A stretch of 23,590 nucleotides of DNA. It comes from CAZTPJ01 sp964614515. GTDB taxonomy: Bacteria > Planctomycetota > Phycisphaerae > Phycisphaerales > UBA1924. The position numbers were made by a program, and so were the translations under genes. The DNA is taken from the NCBI GenBank assembly GCA_964614515.1, contig CAZTPJ010000058.1, positions 1-23,590 on the forward strand. Direction: 5' to 3'. Shown piece by piece: positions 1 through 7,267 of the stretch. Every line of letters begins with the position of its first letter. Position 1 is the first letter of the stretch. The notes beneath the pieces are model-generated. The model was not told the DNA's origin. It ran no database searches and saw only the letters and a program-made list of their open reading frames with translations.

Positions 1-1021
1 TCGCAGCTGTAGCCGTCGGCGACCTCGACGCCCCAGGCCGCGCGCACGACCTCGACGGCCATCGCCAGCCAACGTGCAGCGCGGCCGGGGGAGGCGGAAC
101 GACAGTCGGCGTCGTCTCGACGGCCGGGGGCGCAGGGGGGGGGATGTCTTCGGGCGTCGAGCGCGGGGGGAGAACCTGTCCTTGTGAGTCGGTGGGAATC
201 GCGGACGCGGTAATGCGCGAGGTCTGATCGGGTGGATCGGGGATGGAGGTCGGCGCTGCGGCCGCGGGCGACTCACTTTCGCCCAGGGCCTTTCGCTCCC
301 ACTCTTCATAGTCGGCGTAACTGCGGCGGAGGAGGCCCGTTTGCAGCAGAATCACGCCGATGATGATGCCCACGGCCGCGCCGATCGACGCCCCGATCCA
401 CCACCAGTCCGTTGGCGGCGGCGTGGCGATGGCCCAGACCCATTGTGGCCCGGCGGTCTTCAGGAGATAGCCGACGTGCGTGCCGTGTTCGACCCACGCG
501 GCCGTGGCGGGGTGTACGACCAGGGCCACGAGCGTCGGGGCCCAGGCGAGTTCGATGGGGATCGTGAAGGTCTTGGCGTCCACGATCGTCATGGCGATCA
601 GCGAGCCGAGCAGGATGAGCCAGACGAGGGCGATGGGCCAGACGTAATCCGGCCAGTTGGTGGCCCATTCCGGGCGAATCGCGCCGACAGGGACGCCGAG
701 CCACTGCGCCTGTGAGGACAGCATGAAGAGCATGGCGAAGGTCAGACCGAACAGCGCGGATGTGATCGCTTCGACGATCGGATATTCCGGCGAGATCGGC
801 GCGCGGCAGTATCGACATCGCCCGCGGAGCAGGATCCACCCGAAGATGGGGATGTTGTCCTTCCACTTCAGTCGCGTGTTGCAGTGGGGGCATCGCGAGG
901 GGGGGGAGACGACGCTGACGCCGCGTGGCATTCGATAGACGAGGACGTTGATGAGCGATCCGGCGCAGGCGCCCCACGCCATGACAAAGAACAGCCACGT
1001 CAATTGCGGCCCCCACGCCAT
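1..1021 (-). CDS. Prepilin peptidase (type IV leader peptidase, A24 family), 3' end cut by window edge
   Basis: This reading frame is open from an ATG at 1021 to the left edge with no stop. The N-terminus is hydrophobic (ACAGSLINVLVYRMPRG), as in the methylase half of PilD/GspO peptidases. Two cysteine pairs follow, CPHC at about residues 48-51 and CRYC about 26 residues later, flanking a GW and followed by PISPEYPIVEAIT; this zinc-binding pattern is diagnostic. A membrane segment then leads to VDAKTFTIP, matching the first catalytic Asp of A24 peptidases. The second Asp (GxGD) would lie beyond the edge. The family cleaves and N-methylates type IV pilin or type II secretion pseudopilin leaders in the inner membrane. 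It starts 17 bp after xseB and is probably cotranscribed with it. Past about position 145 the frame becomes Pro/Ala/Arg-rich, and a frame change at the nine-G run there cannot be excluded. Confidence 0.85.
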   Translation of the reverse strand, partial: MAWGPQLTWLFFVMAWGACAGSLINVLVYRMPRGVSVVSPPSRCPHCNTRLKWKDNIPIFGWILLRGRCRYCRAPISPEYPIVEAITSALFGLTFAMLFMLSSQAQWLGVPVGAIRPEWATNWPDYVWPIALVWLILLGSLIAMTIVDAKTFTIPIELAWAPTLVALVVHPATAAWVEHGTHVGYLLKTAGPQWVWAIATPPPTDWWWIGASIGAAVGIIIGVILLQTGLLRRSYADYEEWERKALGESESPAAAAPTSIPDPPDQTSRITASAIPTDSQGQVLPPRSTPEDIPPPAPPAVETTPTVVPPPPAALHVGWRWPSRSCARPGASRSPTATAA

Positions 1022-1038
1022 GAGGAACTCCCGCACGC

Positions 1039-1341
1039 CTATGACTCCCGCCCGGGCTGGTCATCGGGCGCGGGACTCGCGCCGGATGAGAGTTGCGACG
1101 TGAGATCCTCGATGCGCTGTTCGGCCTGCGCCAGGACGTTGCGGCAACGCTGAAGCAGGCCGATGCCGCGTTCATACTCGGCGATCGAGTCCTCGAGGCC
1201 CAGAGCGCCGCCCTCGATCCGGTCAATGATCGACTCGACCTGGGCGATGGCCTGCTCAAAGGTGGGCGCAGCGTCGCCCGGCGATGGGCTGGGACGTGAG
1301 GCGGGGCGGGATTTGGGCGTGTCGTTCAAGGCCAGCACCAT
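1039..1341 (-). CDS. xseB: Exodeoxyribonuclease VII small subunit
   Basis: This 100-residue protein carries the XseB core: FEQAIAQVESIIDRIEGG, then LEDSIAEYERGIGLLQRC and an Ala/Glu-rich helix. The family forms a helical hairpin that binds the large subunit XseA; the holoenzyme degrades single-stranded DNA in both directions to oligonucleotides in the cytoplasm. It is a little longer than the E. coli protein (about 80 residues) because of a Pro/Ser-rich N-terminal extension (to about residue 26) and a Ser/Asp/Pro-rich tail. The ATG at 1341 lies 4 bp after the xseA stop codon, the usual xseA-xseB arrangement, which supports both the call and the start. A later start would remove the low-complexity head but would leave a larger gap. 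Confidence 0.93.
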   Translation of the reverse strand: MVLALNDTPKSRPASRPSPSPGDAAPTFEQAIAQVESIIDRIEGGALGLEDSIAEYERGIGLLQRCRNVLAQAEQRIEDLTSQLSSGASPAPDDQPGRES

Positions 1342-1345
1342 ATCG

Positions 1346-2857
1346 CTACGGGTTGAAGAGGTCCATCTGGGGCTTGTCCGGCGTTAACTCGGCCGATCTT
1401 GGGCGACGTGCGGGTTTCTTCGGCGATGCCGGCGGGGGAGCATGACCCGGACCCACCACGGTTGACGCGATTGACCCATCGGCCACGCGCGTTGTCAGCG
1501 GATCGCCGGGCGCAACCTCCCGCGTCGATCGGATGGCATGGCCGGAGCCGTCGAGCGTGACCGAGTACCCGCGATTGAGAACATCCAACGGACTGACGGC
1601 GTCGAGTTGTCGCGCCGCGGCGTCGAGGCGATGCGCGGCAATGCTCAGATGCACGGCCGTGGCGCGATCAAGTCGCAGCGAGACTTGTTCGAGCATGGCC
1701 GATCGCCGCGCGTGAACGGCGACGGGACGGTGCGGTTCGAGGCGTCGGGCGGTTCGCGATGTGGCTTCGTTCGCTCTCGCGAGCGTGGCACGCATCGCGC
1801 CGGTGAGCCGCCATTGAAGAGCGTCGGCGCGATCGGCGAGTCGGGCCAGCGTGCGCCGCGGGTCGGCCATCGCGGGGTGACGCGCGGCCGTGATGAGACG
1901 CTGACGCTCGAAACGGATCGTCTTGCCGAGCGCGGCGATCGCGCGGCGCTGGAGAGCGTCGAGTTGTCGGGCCAGAGCCTCGCGGTCTGGCGTGAGGCGC
2001 ATGGCCGCCTGTGTGGGCGTGGCGGCGCGTTCATCGGCGACGAGTTCGGCGATGGTTGTGTCGGTTTCGTGGCCGATGGCCGCGACGATCGGTACGCGGC
2101 AGTTGACGACGGCCTCGGCGACGATGCGTTCGTTAAAGGCCCAGAGGTCTTCCTTTGAGCCGCCCCCGCGGGTGAGGATGATCGCGTCGATGTCGTGTGC
2201 GATTGCGCGGTCGCTGAGGGCGTTGATCGCGCGGGCGATTTCCACGGCCGCGCCATCCCCCTGCACGCGAACATCGACCAGCGCGATGGCGACGGCGGGG
2301 CATCGCCGTCGCGCGGTGTCGATGACATCCTGCAGCGCTGCGCCGCTGCGGCTGGTGATGACGGCGATGCGACGTGGGAACGTCGGCAGGGGCTGTTTGC
2401 GTGCTGGATCAAACCAGCCCAGCGCCTTGAGTTCGTCGCACAACGCACGAAAGGCCTGATCAAGCGAGCCTTCGCCGATGGCGTCGATGCGATCGGCGAT
2501 GAACGAGACCTTGCCGGCCTTGGCGTAGAAGTCAATGTGGCCTGTGACGACGACTTGCGCGCCCTGCGTTGGCTGAACCTTGAGCCGGCGTGCGGCCGAG
2601 GCGAAGAGGACACACGAGATCACCGCGCCGGCATCCTTGAGGTCAAAGTACCAGTGCGTGCGTTCGCGCGGGCCGGAGACTTCGCCGACGACGCGGAGTT
2701 TGGCGGGCAGGCCGTCGCGCAGCGACCCTTCGATGCGCACGGCCAGTTGCGAAACGGTCCACGGCGGCTGGTCCTTGGTGTGCGCCGGCGGGGGAGCAGG
2801 CGGATCATCGCGCAGCGCTGAGGCCAGGAGTTTGGGATCGAATCGCGGGCGTTTCAC
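1346..2857 (-). CDS. xseA: Exodeoxyribonuclease VII large subunit
   Basis: The protein has about 503 residues from the GTG at 2857 (VKRPRFDPKLLAS). An OB-fold nucleic-acid-binding domain comes first (WTVSQLAVRIEGSL, then WYFDLKDAGAVISCVLF and VTGHIDFYAKAGKVSF). The catalytic domain follows, with RIAVITSRSGAALQDVID, ILTRGGGSKEDLWAFNE and PIVAAIGHETDTTIAELVAD, the invariant stretches that carry the active-site Asp, Arg and His of this family. An Arg/Ala-rich helical region and a Pro/Lys-rich tail complete it. The open frame extends upstream to 2998, but that part would overlap rfbB and looks non-coding; no strong ribosome site picks the start, so GTG 2857 is a judgement. The gap to rfbB is 17 bp. 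With XseB it trims single-stranded DNA in repair. Confidence 0.93.
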   Translation of the reverse strand: MKRPRFDPKLLASALRDDPPAPPPAHTKDQPPWTVSQLAVRIEGSLRDGLPAKLRVVGEVSGPRERTHWYFDLKDAGAVISCVLFASAARRLKVQPTQGAQVVVTGHIDFYAKAGKVSFIADRIDAIGEGSLDQAFRALCDELKALGWFDPARKQPLPTFPRRIAVITSRSGAALQDVIDTARRRCPAVAIALVDVRVQGDGAAVEIARAINALSDRAIAHDIDAIILTRGGGSKEDLWAFNERIVAEAVVNCRVPIVAAIGHETDTTIAELVADERAATPTQAAMRLTPDREALARQLDALQRRAIAALGKTIRFERQRLITAARHPAMADPRRTLARLADRADALQWRLTGAMRATLARANEATSRTARRLEPHRPVAVHARRSAMLEQVSLRLDRATAVHLSIAAHRLDAAARQLDAVSPLDVLNRGYSVTLDGSGHAIRSTREVAPGDPLTTRVADGSIASTVVGPGHAPPPASPKKPARRPRSAELTPDKPQMDLFNP

Positions 2858-2874
2858 GCCGTGAGGATATGGCG

Positions 2875-3915
2875 TTACGCGCCTCGGCGCTCGTACTGCT
2901 TCGCGTAGTACTCGCGATACTCCCCGCTCTTGACGCGCTGCCACCATGTCGGGTTGTTGACGTACCAGTCGATGGTGCTTTTGAGCGAGCCTGGCCACTG
3001 CGAGCGCGTCGGTTTCCAGCCGAGTTCGCGGGCGATCTTGGAGCCGTCGATGGCGTAGCGTCGATCATGGCCAAGGCGGTCGGCGACGGGGCGGATCATG
3101 TCCGCGCCCTTGCCCATCATGCCGAGGATCGCGCGCGTCAGTTCGAGGTTGGACCGCTCGTTGTCCCCGCCGATGTTGTACACCTCGCCGGATGTCCCGC
3201 GTTCAAGCACGGTGAGCACGGCCTCGCAGTGATCGTCAACGTGAATCCAGTCGCGCACGTTCAGGCCGTCGCCGTAGAGCGGAACCTGCTTGTTCTCGAT
3301 GAGATTGGTGACGAAGAGCGGAATGACTTTTTCGGGGAACTGGTAGGGGCCGAAGTTGTTGGAGCAGCGGGTGGTGACGACATCCATGTGGAACGTGTGG
3401 TGATAGGCACGAACGAGCAGGTCGGCCGCGGCCTTGCTCGCGGCGTATGGACTGTTGGGCTGAATCGGCGAGTCTTCGGTGAAGCGAAGTTCGGGGCGAT
3501 CCAGCGGGAGCGAGCCGTAGACCTCATCGGTGCTGACATAGACGAATCGCCCGACGCCCATTCCGCCCCTGGCGCGTCGGGCCGCATCGAGCAGCGTCTG
3601 TGTGCCGAGCACGTTTGAGACGACGAACGGCTTGCTGTCCATGATTGAGCGATCGACGTGACTTTCGGCGGCCATGTGCACGACGCAATCGGCCTCTTCC
3701 ATCAGCGGAGCGACGGTGTCGGCATCGCAGATGTCGGCCTTGACAAAGCGATAGCGCGTGTTGCCTTCGAGATCAGCGAGATTCTCTGGATTGCCGGAGT
3801 ATGAGAGGCAATCGAGATTGATGATGTTCCACGTCGGGCGCTGCGACAGGACAAACCGCACGAAGTTCGCGCCGATAAAGCCGCAGCCGCCGGTGAGAAG
3901 CACAGTTCGCGTCAT
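2875..3915 (-). CDS. rfbB: dTDP-glucose 4,6-dehydratase
   Basis: This 346-residue extended short-chain dehydrogenase catalyses the second step of dTDP-L-rhamnose synthesis, converting dTDP-glucose to dTDP-4-keto-6-deoxyglucose with bound NAD. The Rossmann motif GGCGFIGANF is at residues 9-18. The active-site STDEVYG is at about 128-134 with the family Thr-Asp-Glu trio, and YAASK gives Tyr157 and Lys161. CSNNFGPYQFPEKVIPL is a further RmlB hallmark. The start is ATG 3915 because it forms an ATGA overlap with the rfbD stop codon and places the nucleotide motif at the usual distance; the longer open frame to 3963 lies inside rfbD. The length is typical for the family. It probably supplies rhamnose for the polysaccharide locus to the right. 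Confidence 0.95.
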   Translation of the reverse strand: MTRTVLLTGGCGFIGANFVRFVLSQRPTWNIINLDCLSYSGNPENLADLEGNTRYRFVKADICDADTVAPLMEEADCVVHMAAESHVDRSIMDSKPFVVSNVLGTQTLLDAARRARGGMGVGRFVYVSTDEVYGSLPLDRPELRFTEDSPIQPNSPYAASKAAADLLVRAYHHTFHMDVVTTRCSNNFGPYQFPEKVIPLFVTNLIENKQVPLYGDGLNVRDWIHVDDHCEAVLTVLERGTSGEVYNIGGDNERSNLELTRAILGMMGKGADMIRPVADRLGHDRRYAIDGSKIARELGWKPTRSQWPGSLKSTIDWYVNNPTWWQRVKSGEYREYYAKQYERRGA

Positions 3916-4781
3916 GGTGTTGGTTCCAATCGTGGGAGCACGGCCGCGAGACATTCGCGCCACGGGGTCAGGGGACCGATCATCGCTTCGGTTCGCGAAA
4001 TGTCAAGCGTGCTGTACGCGGGTCGTTTGGCGGGGCGGGGGAACTCCGCGCTCGTGCATGGCTCGACGCGAGCCGGCAGGCCCAGGCCCCGGACGATCGC
4101 GGAAGCGAAGTCGAACCAGGTGCATTCGCCGCCATCGGTGGCGTGGTGTGTGCCGCGGGCGCCCGCGGCGACCATGCGAAGCGTGATGTCGGCGAGGTGT
4201 TCCGCGCTGGTGGGACGGCCGCGTTGATCGCTGACCACCCGGAGTGTGGGCTTTTCCGCGCCGAATCGCGCGATGGTGCGGACGAAGTTCTTCGCCCATG
4301 GGGCGTAGAGCCACGATGTGCGGAGGATGAGGTGGTCCGCGCCGGAGGCGATGATCGCGTCTTCGCCCTCGGACTTGGACTGGCCGTAGGCGTTGATGGG
4401 AGCCTTGGGATGATCGGTTGGATAAGGGGCGGTTGCGTGGCCGTTGAAAACGTAGTCTGTGCTGTAGTGAATGAGCGTGGCGGCGGTCTCTCGGCAGCGA
4501 TCTGCGAGCCACGCGACGCCCGTGGCGTTGACGGCGCGGGCGATGTCCTGATTGGTCTCGGCGCCATCTACATCGGTGTAGGCGGCGCAGTTGATGACGA
4601 TGCGGGTGGCGCCATCGACCGCGCGAGTGATCGAGGCGCGATCGAGCAGATTGAACTGCGGCGTGTCCACGGCCATGAATGGGATGACTCGCTCGCGTAA
4701 GAGCGCGGTGGTGGCTCGTCCGAGCATCCCGCCGCACCCGAGCACGAGGATCGGGCCGGCTAGCGGTGCTGCGTGTGCCAC
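3912..4781 (-). CDS. rfbD: dTDP-4-dehydrorhamnose reductase
   Basis: This 289-residue NADPH-dependent reductase of the RmlD family catalyses the last step of dTDP-L-rhamnose synthesis. GCGGMLG at 15-21 is the nucleotide-binding loop, INCAAYTDVDGAE at about 63-75 and HYSTDYVFNG at about 105-114 are RmlD signatures, and Tyr132/Lys136 in AYGQSKSEGE form the catalytic pair. RTSWLY and VSDQRGRPTSAEHLAD are also typical. The start is a GTG at 4781, six bases after a GAGGG ribosome site and 22 bp inside the end of the upstream cupin gene. The stop overlaps the rfbB start (ATGA), indicating translational coupling. Confidence 0.94.
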   Translation of the reverse strand: MAHAAPLAGPILVLGCGGMLGRATTALLRERVIPFMAVDTPQFNLLDRASITRAVDGATRIVINCAAYTDVDGAETNQDIARAVNATGVAWLADRCRETAATLIHYSTDYVFNGHATAPYPTDHPKAPINAYGQSKSEGEDAIIASGADHLILRTSWLYAPWAKNFVRTIARFGAEKPTLRVVSDQRGRPTSAEHLADITLRMVAAGARGTHHATDGGECTWFDFASAIVRGLGLPARVEPCTSAEFPRPAKRPAYSTLDISRTEAMIGPLTPWRECLAAVLPRLEPTP

Positions 4782-5254
4782 GGGAAGCCCTCGATGGAAT
4801 CGTGCTCGCGGCGGTCTTCATCCGGGCTGGCCGGGTCGTATTGATGGGTGACGTAGTAGAGCAGACCGGCCGGATCGGGTCCGACGGTGGCGGCGCCGTG
4901 CCAGAGCGGGGGGGGGATGATGACGATGCCGGGCTTCTTCTCGCCGATGACGATGAGCCAGGATGTCCTGTCGCTTTCGCGGTGGATGCCGACCTTGAGG
5001 TGGCCCATCACGCACATCCAGAAGTCGGTCTGCTTGTGGTGACGATGCCAGGCCTTGACCACGCCGGGATTCTGCACGGAGTAGTTGATCTGGCCCAGGG
5101 GCGACATGACGCCCTGCATCTGGTTCATCAGCGACCATCCGCGATCATCGACGTGAAACGTCGTGGGCACGAAGACTGGCTCGCCGGTCTGTTGAGCGTG
5201 GGCGAACGCTTCGGCGATGGGGCCGGTGAAGGGCTTTAAGGCGCGTGGTTGCAT
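4760..5254 (-). CDS. rfbC: dTDP-4-dehydrorhamnose 3,5-epimerase-like cupin protein
   Basis: This 164-residue single-domain cupin lies between rfbA and rfbD, where the 3,5-epimerase is expected. FHVDDRGWSLMNQM near residue 40, VVKAWHRHHKQTDFWMCVMG in the middle and IIPPPLWHGAATVG later match the beta-strand and His pattern of RmlC-like sugar cupins, as does the tail HQYDPASPDEDRREHDS. It is shorter than classical RmlC (about 180-200 residues) and lacks the usual GLHYQ, having AWHRHHKQ instead, as in the divergent dTDP-4-dehydrorhamnose 3,5-epimerase family. The assignment as the functional epimerase therefore rests on context plus fold. The start ATG 5254 is 14 bp after the rfbA stop; the frame extends further upstream only as a shadow of rfbA. 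Confidence 0.82.
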   Translation of the reverse strand: MQPRALKPFTGPIAEAFAHAQQTGEPVFVPTTFHVDDRGWSLMNQMQGVMSPLGQINYSVQNPGVVKAWHRHHKQTDFWMCVMGHLKVGIHRESDRTSWLIVIGEKKPGIVIIPPPLWHGAATVGPDPAGLLYYVTHQYDPASPDEDRREHDSIEGFPWHTQHR

Positions 5255-5268
5255 GATCGTGAGTCGAC

Positions 5269-6066
5269 CTAGCGGGCCGCGGGCTGGGGGGTGTGGGGGG
5301 TGCGTGCTTTGGATGAGGCGGGCAGATCGGTGTGATTCGCGCCGCCGCTGGCGACGAGCGTGCTGGCTCGATAGAGGCTCTCGATCGTGCCCGCGTCGGT
5401 CCACCAGCCGTCGAGCAGGTCGTAAGTGAGGTCGCCGCGCTGGAGGTAGAAGTTGTTGACGTCGGTGATTTCGAGTTCTCCGCGCTCGCTCGGCTTGAGC
5501 GAGTTGCACATGTCGAAGACGGCGCCGTCATAGAAATAGATGCCCGTCACGGCGAAGTTGCTCGGCGGATCCTTCGGCTTTTCGAGGATTTCGACGATGC
5601 GCCCAGCGCCCGGCTCGCCTTCGAAGCGTGCGACGCCGAAACGCTCCGGATCGGGGACTTGCTTGAGGAGCAGTTTCGCGCCGGAGCGCTGGGTGAAGAA
5701 GTCCCCGGCCGCGTGGCGGATCGAGCCTTCGATGATGTTGTCGCCGAGCACGACGCAGATCTTTTCGCCGTCGGCGAAGTCTTCCGCGAGTCGAAGGGCG
5801 TCGGCGATGCCGCCCTCACCCTCCTGATAGGCGAACTCGAGGTGTCGAAGGCCGAGGTGTTTGCCGTTGCGAAGGAGCCTCAGGAAGTCTCCCGCGTGGT
5901 CGCCGCCGGTGACGATCAGCACATCCTTGATGCCCGCGTTGAGCAGGCACTCGATGGGATAGTGGATCATCGGCTTGTCGTACACGGGGAGCAGGTGCTT
6001 ATTGGTGACAAGAGTTAGCGGCCGTAGCCGTGAACCCAGCCCGCCTGCGAGTATGACGCCCTTCAT
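5269..6066 (-). CDS. rfbA: Glucose-1-phosphate thymidylyltransferase
   Basis: This 265-residue nucleotidyltransferase joins dTTP and glucose-1-phosphate to make dTDP-glucose, the first step of the rhamnose pathway. It opens with MKGVILAGGLGSRLRPLT, the G-x-G-T/S-R-x-x-P-x-T signature loop, followed by NKHLLPVYDKPMIHYPI. VVLGDNII holds the metal-binding Asp, and ILEKPKDPPSNFAVTGIYFY and ELEITDVNNFYL are typical. It resembles the short RmlA form of about 240 residues, with a Ser/Thr/Pro-rich tail of about 25 residues. The start ATG 6066 is preceded by a perfect AAGGAGGT eight bases upstream. It is the first gene of the minus-strand operon, so the promoter must lie between 6067 and about 6280. 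Confidence 0.95.
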   Translation of the reverse strand: MKGVILAGGLGSRLRPLTLVTNKHLLPVYDKPMIHYPIECLLNAGIKDVLIVTGGDHAGDFLRLLRNGKHLGLRHLEFAYQEGEGGIADALRLAEDFADGEKICVVLGDNIIEGSIRHAAGDFFTQRSGAKLLLKQVPDPERFGVARFEGEPGAGRIVEILEKPKDPPSNFAVTGIYFYDGAVFDMCNSLKPSERGELEITDVNNFYLQRGDLTYDLLDGWWTDAGTIESLYRASTLVASGGANHTDLPASSKARTPHTPQPAAR

Positions 6067-6280
6067 GTCGGATGACCTCCTTGGCCGTCATGGTAGACGG
6101 CCGGGTCGAGACTCTCTTGTCGAACGTTGAAGCGGTCGGCTGGAGTGTGACCGGCGGCGAATGCGTGCGGCTGTCACGGACGTGCGGCTTTATACGTCGC
6201 AAGCATCCGGAAAGACCTGAGGGATCGCGACTAATAACCCTGAGATCCGCACAAAGCCAACGCAATCCACTGAGTTGCCC
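6067..6280. other. Divergent intergenic region between rfbA and the PEP-CTERM-like genes
   Basis: No coding signal was seen on either strand. The region must hold the rfbA promoter on the minus strand; a TATAAA on that strand near 6190 is the only -10-like sequence noticed, and no convincing -35 partner was found. The plus-strand promoter of the first PEP-CTERM-like gene begins at its right end. Confidence 0.5.
6075..6082 (-). promoter_or_regulatory. rfbA: Perfect Shine-Dalgarno of rfbA
   Basis: On the minus strand this reads AAGGAGGT, a full anti-16S match, with eight bases between it and the ATG at 6066. It fixes the rfbA start and is the strongest ribosome site in the window, as might be expected for the lead gene of the operon. 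Confidence 0.85.
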
Positions 6281-6308
6281 TTACAAAGCGGCAGGTGACG
6301 GGTACATT
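6281..6308 (+). promoter_or_regulatory. Candidate promoter of first PEP-CTERM-like gene
   Basis: TTACAA, a 16-base spacer ending in CGGG, then TACATT. The same arrangement (TTGAAA, 16 bases ending CGGG, TACACT) stands before the paralogous gene downstream, and in both cases 31 bases separate the last -10 base from the start codon. The conservation between the duplicates is the main support; each box alone is only a moderate match to the housekeeping sigma consensus. Confidence 0.6.
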
Positions 6309-6339
6309 GAATTCTACAGGGGTTGAGGAGGGAGCGTTG

Positions 6340-7095
6340 ATGTGTAACCGGATCTCGAGAGTAGGAGTGATCGGCGTGGTCGCTGTGTTCTCGTGTGCGA
6401 CGCATGCGGACCAGGTGTGGATCAACCCGGCCGGGCTGGTCGTTTCTGAACAGCGGACTGTCGCAACGTTTGACTATCAACTCGGACCGACGATGGCGAG
6501 CGTTTCAACGCAGTATCGCTGGAGCGAACAGCGCGCGATGTCTCAGTATCGGGAACTGGGCGGCCGTGAGTCCATCAGCGGCCGGGCCTACGAATTCACG
6601 CTGTCTCACTACGCGAGTCAGGGCATGATCTTCACGTTGCGGGACTTGGGCACCAATGAGATGCACGCGATGATGTGGGGGGCACTCTCGCCGCAGAGTT
6701 CCCCGAAGGGTCAGCATGAGAACGTGGACTCGCCCTTCAATGCGCTGGTGCTCACGGCCAACGCGACCACCGAGGGGTCGAGCATGGAGTTCAGCGATCT
6801 CGTCTTTTCAAGCGCCCTTTTGTCATCGCGGGGGGCGTTCGAGGATGGCTTGGTCAGCACGCCGGGTGTTGCGACCCGTGTGCAAAGGCTCATCGCATCG
6901 ATCAACCTGGCGGAAGTCGACTGGACCATGAGCGGGACGATTCGCGGTGTGCGCGATGCCTTCAACGGAGGAACTGGACCCACGGACTTCTCGATCGCAC
7001 AAACGATGATGACGGTCACGGTGATCCCGCTTCCGACGCCGCTTTGGTTGGCGGCGGCGGGGCTTGGGTTTATCATGGGTCGACGACGGCGGTGA
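6340..7095 (+). CDS. Secreted protein with PEP-CTERM-like (IPLPTP) sorting tail, copy 1
   Basis: This 251-residue protein starts at ATG 6340, after GAGGAGGGAG. A signal peptide is visible (basic MCNRISR, hydrophobic VGVIGVVAVFS, cleavage likely near THA-DQ). The mature domain is rich in beta-type residues (FDYQLG, YRWSEQRAMSQYREL, YEFTLSHYASQG, FSDLVFSSAL) and matches no enzyme I recognise. The C-terminus is VIPLPTP, then LWLAAAGLGFIMG, then RRRR: the tripartite sorting signal of PEP-CTERM proteins with the planctomycete PLPTP motif in place of PEP. Such tails are processed by a membrane exosortase, and the proteins are thought to be exported and attached at or released from the cell surface, often in organisms with large polysaccharide loci. 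No exosortase is in the window. The ectodomain may belong to one of the choice-of-anchor families, but this is unproven. Confidence 0.82.
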   Translation: MCNRISRVGVIGVVAVFSCATHADQVWINPAGLVVSEQRTVATFDYQLGPTMASVSTQYRWSEQRAMSQYRELGGRESISGRAYEFTLSHYASQGMIFTLRDLGTNEMHAMMWGALSPQSSPKGQHENVDSPFNALVLTANATTEGSSMEFSDLVFSSALLSSRGAFEDGLVSTPGVATRVQRLIASINLAEVDWTMSGTIRGVRDAFNGGTGPTDFSIAQTMMTVTVIPLPTPLWLAAAGLGFIMGRRRR

Positions 7096-7208
7096 AAGGC
7101 CGGCCGAGGGGGGAGCGAATCTGCCCACGAGTACACCGGGCGCGTCCCGAGTGGAAACAAGTGTTTGCCCTGGCAGGCGCACGATCCCCCAAAATCTGCC
7201 ATTAACCC

Positions 7209-7236
7209 TTGAAAAATAGCGAAGTACGGGTACACT
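7209..7236 (+). promoter_or_regulatory. Candidate promoter of second PEP-CTERM-like gene
   Basis: TTGAAA, a 16-base spacer ending CGGG, then TACACT. It matches the geometry of the promoter of the upstream paralog, including the 31-base distance from the last -10 base to the start codon, so the second copy probably has its own promoter rather than depending on read-through. Confidence 0.62.
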
Positions 7237-7267
7237 TGAGTCCTTCGGGGGCGATGAGGGTTCATTG

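Noticed and set aside
306..1259. Long Arg/Pro-rich minus-strand open frame
   Set aside because: It is a shadow of xseB and the prepilin peptidase in another frame; the composition is low-complexity Arg/Pro/Ser, and the real genes with family motifs occupy the same bases.
1645..2613. 322-codon minus-strand open frame inside xseA
   Set aside because: Ser/Arg/Pro-rich out-of-frame translation of a high-GC gene; xseA has all its conserved motifs in the overlapping frame.
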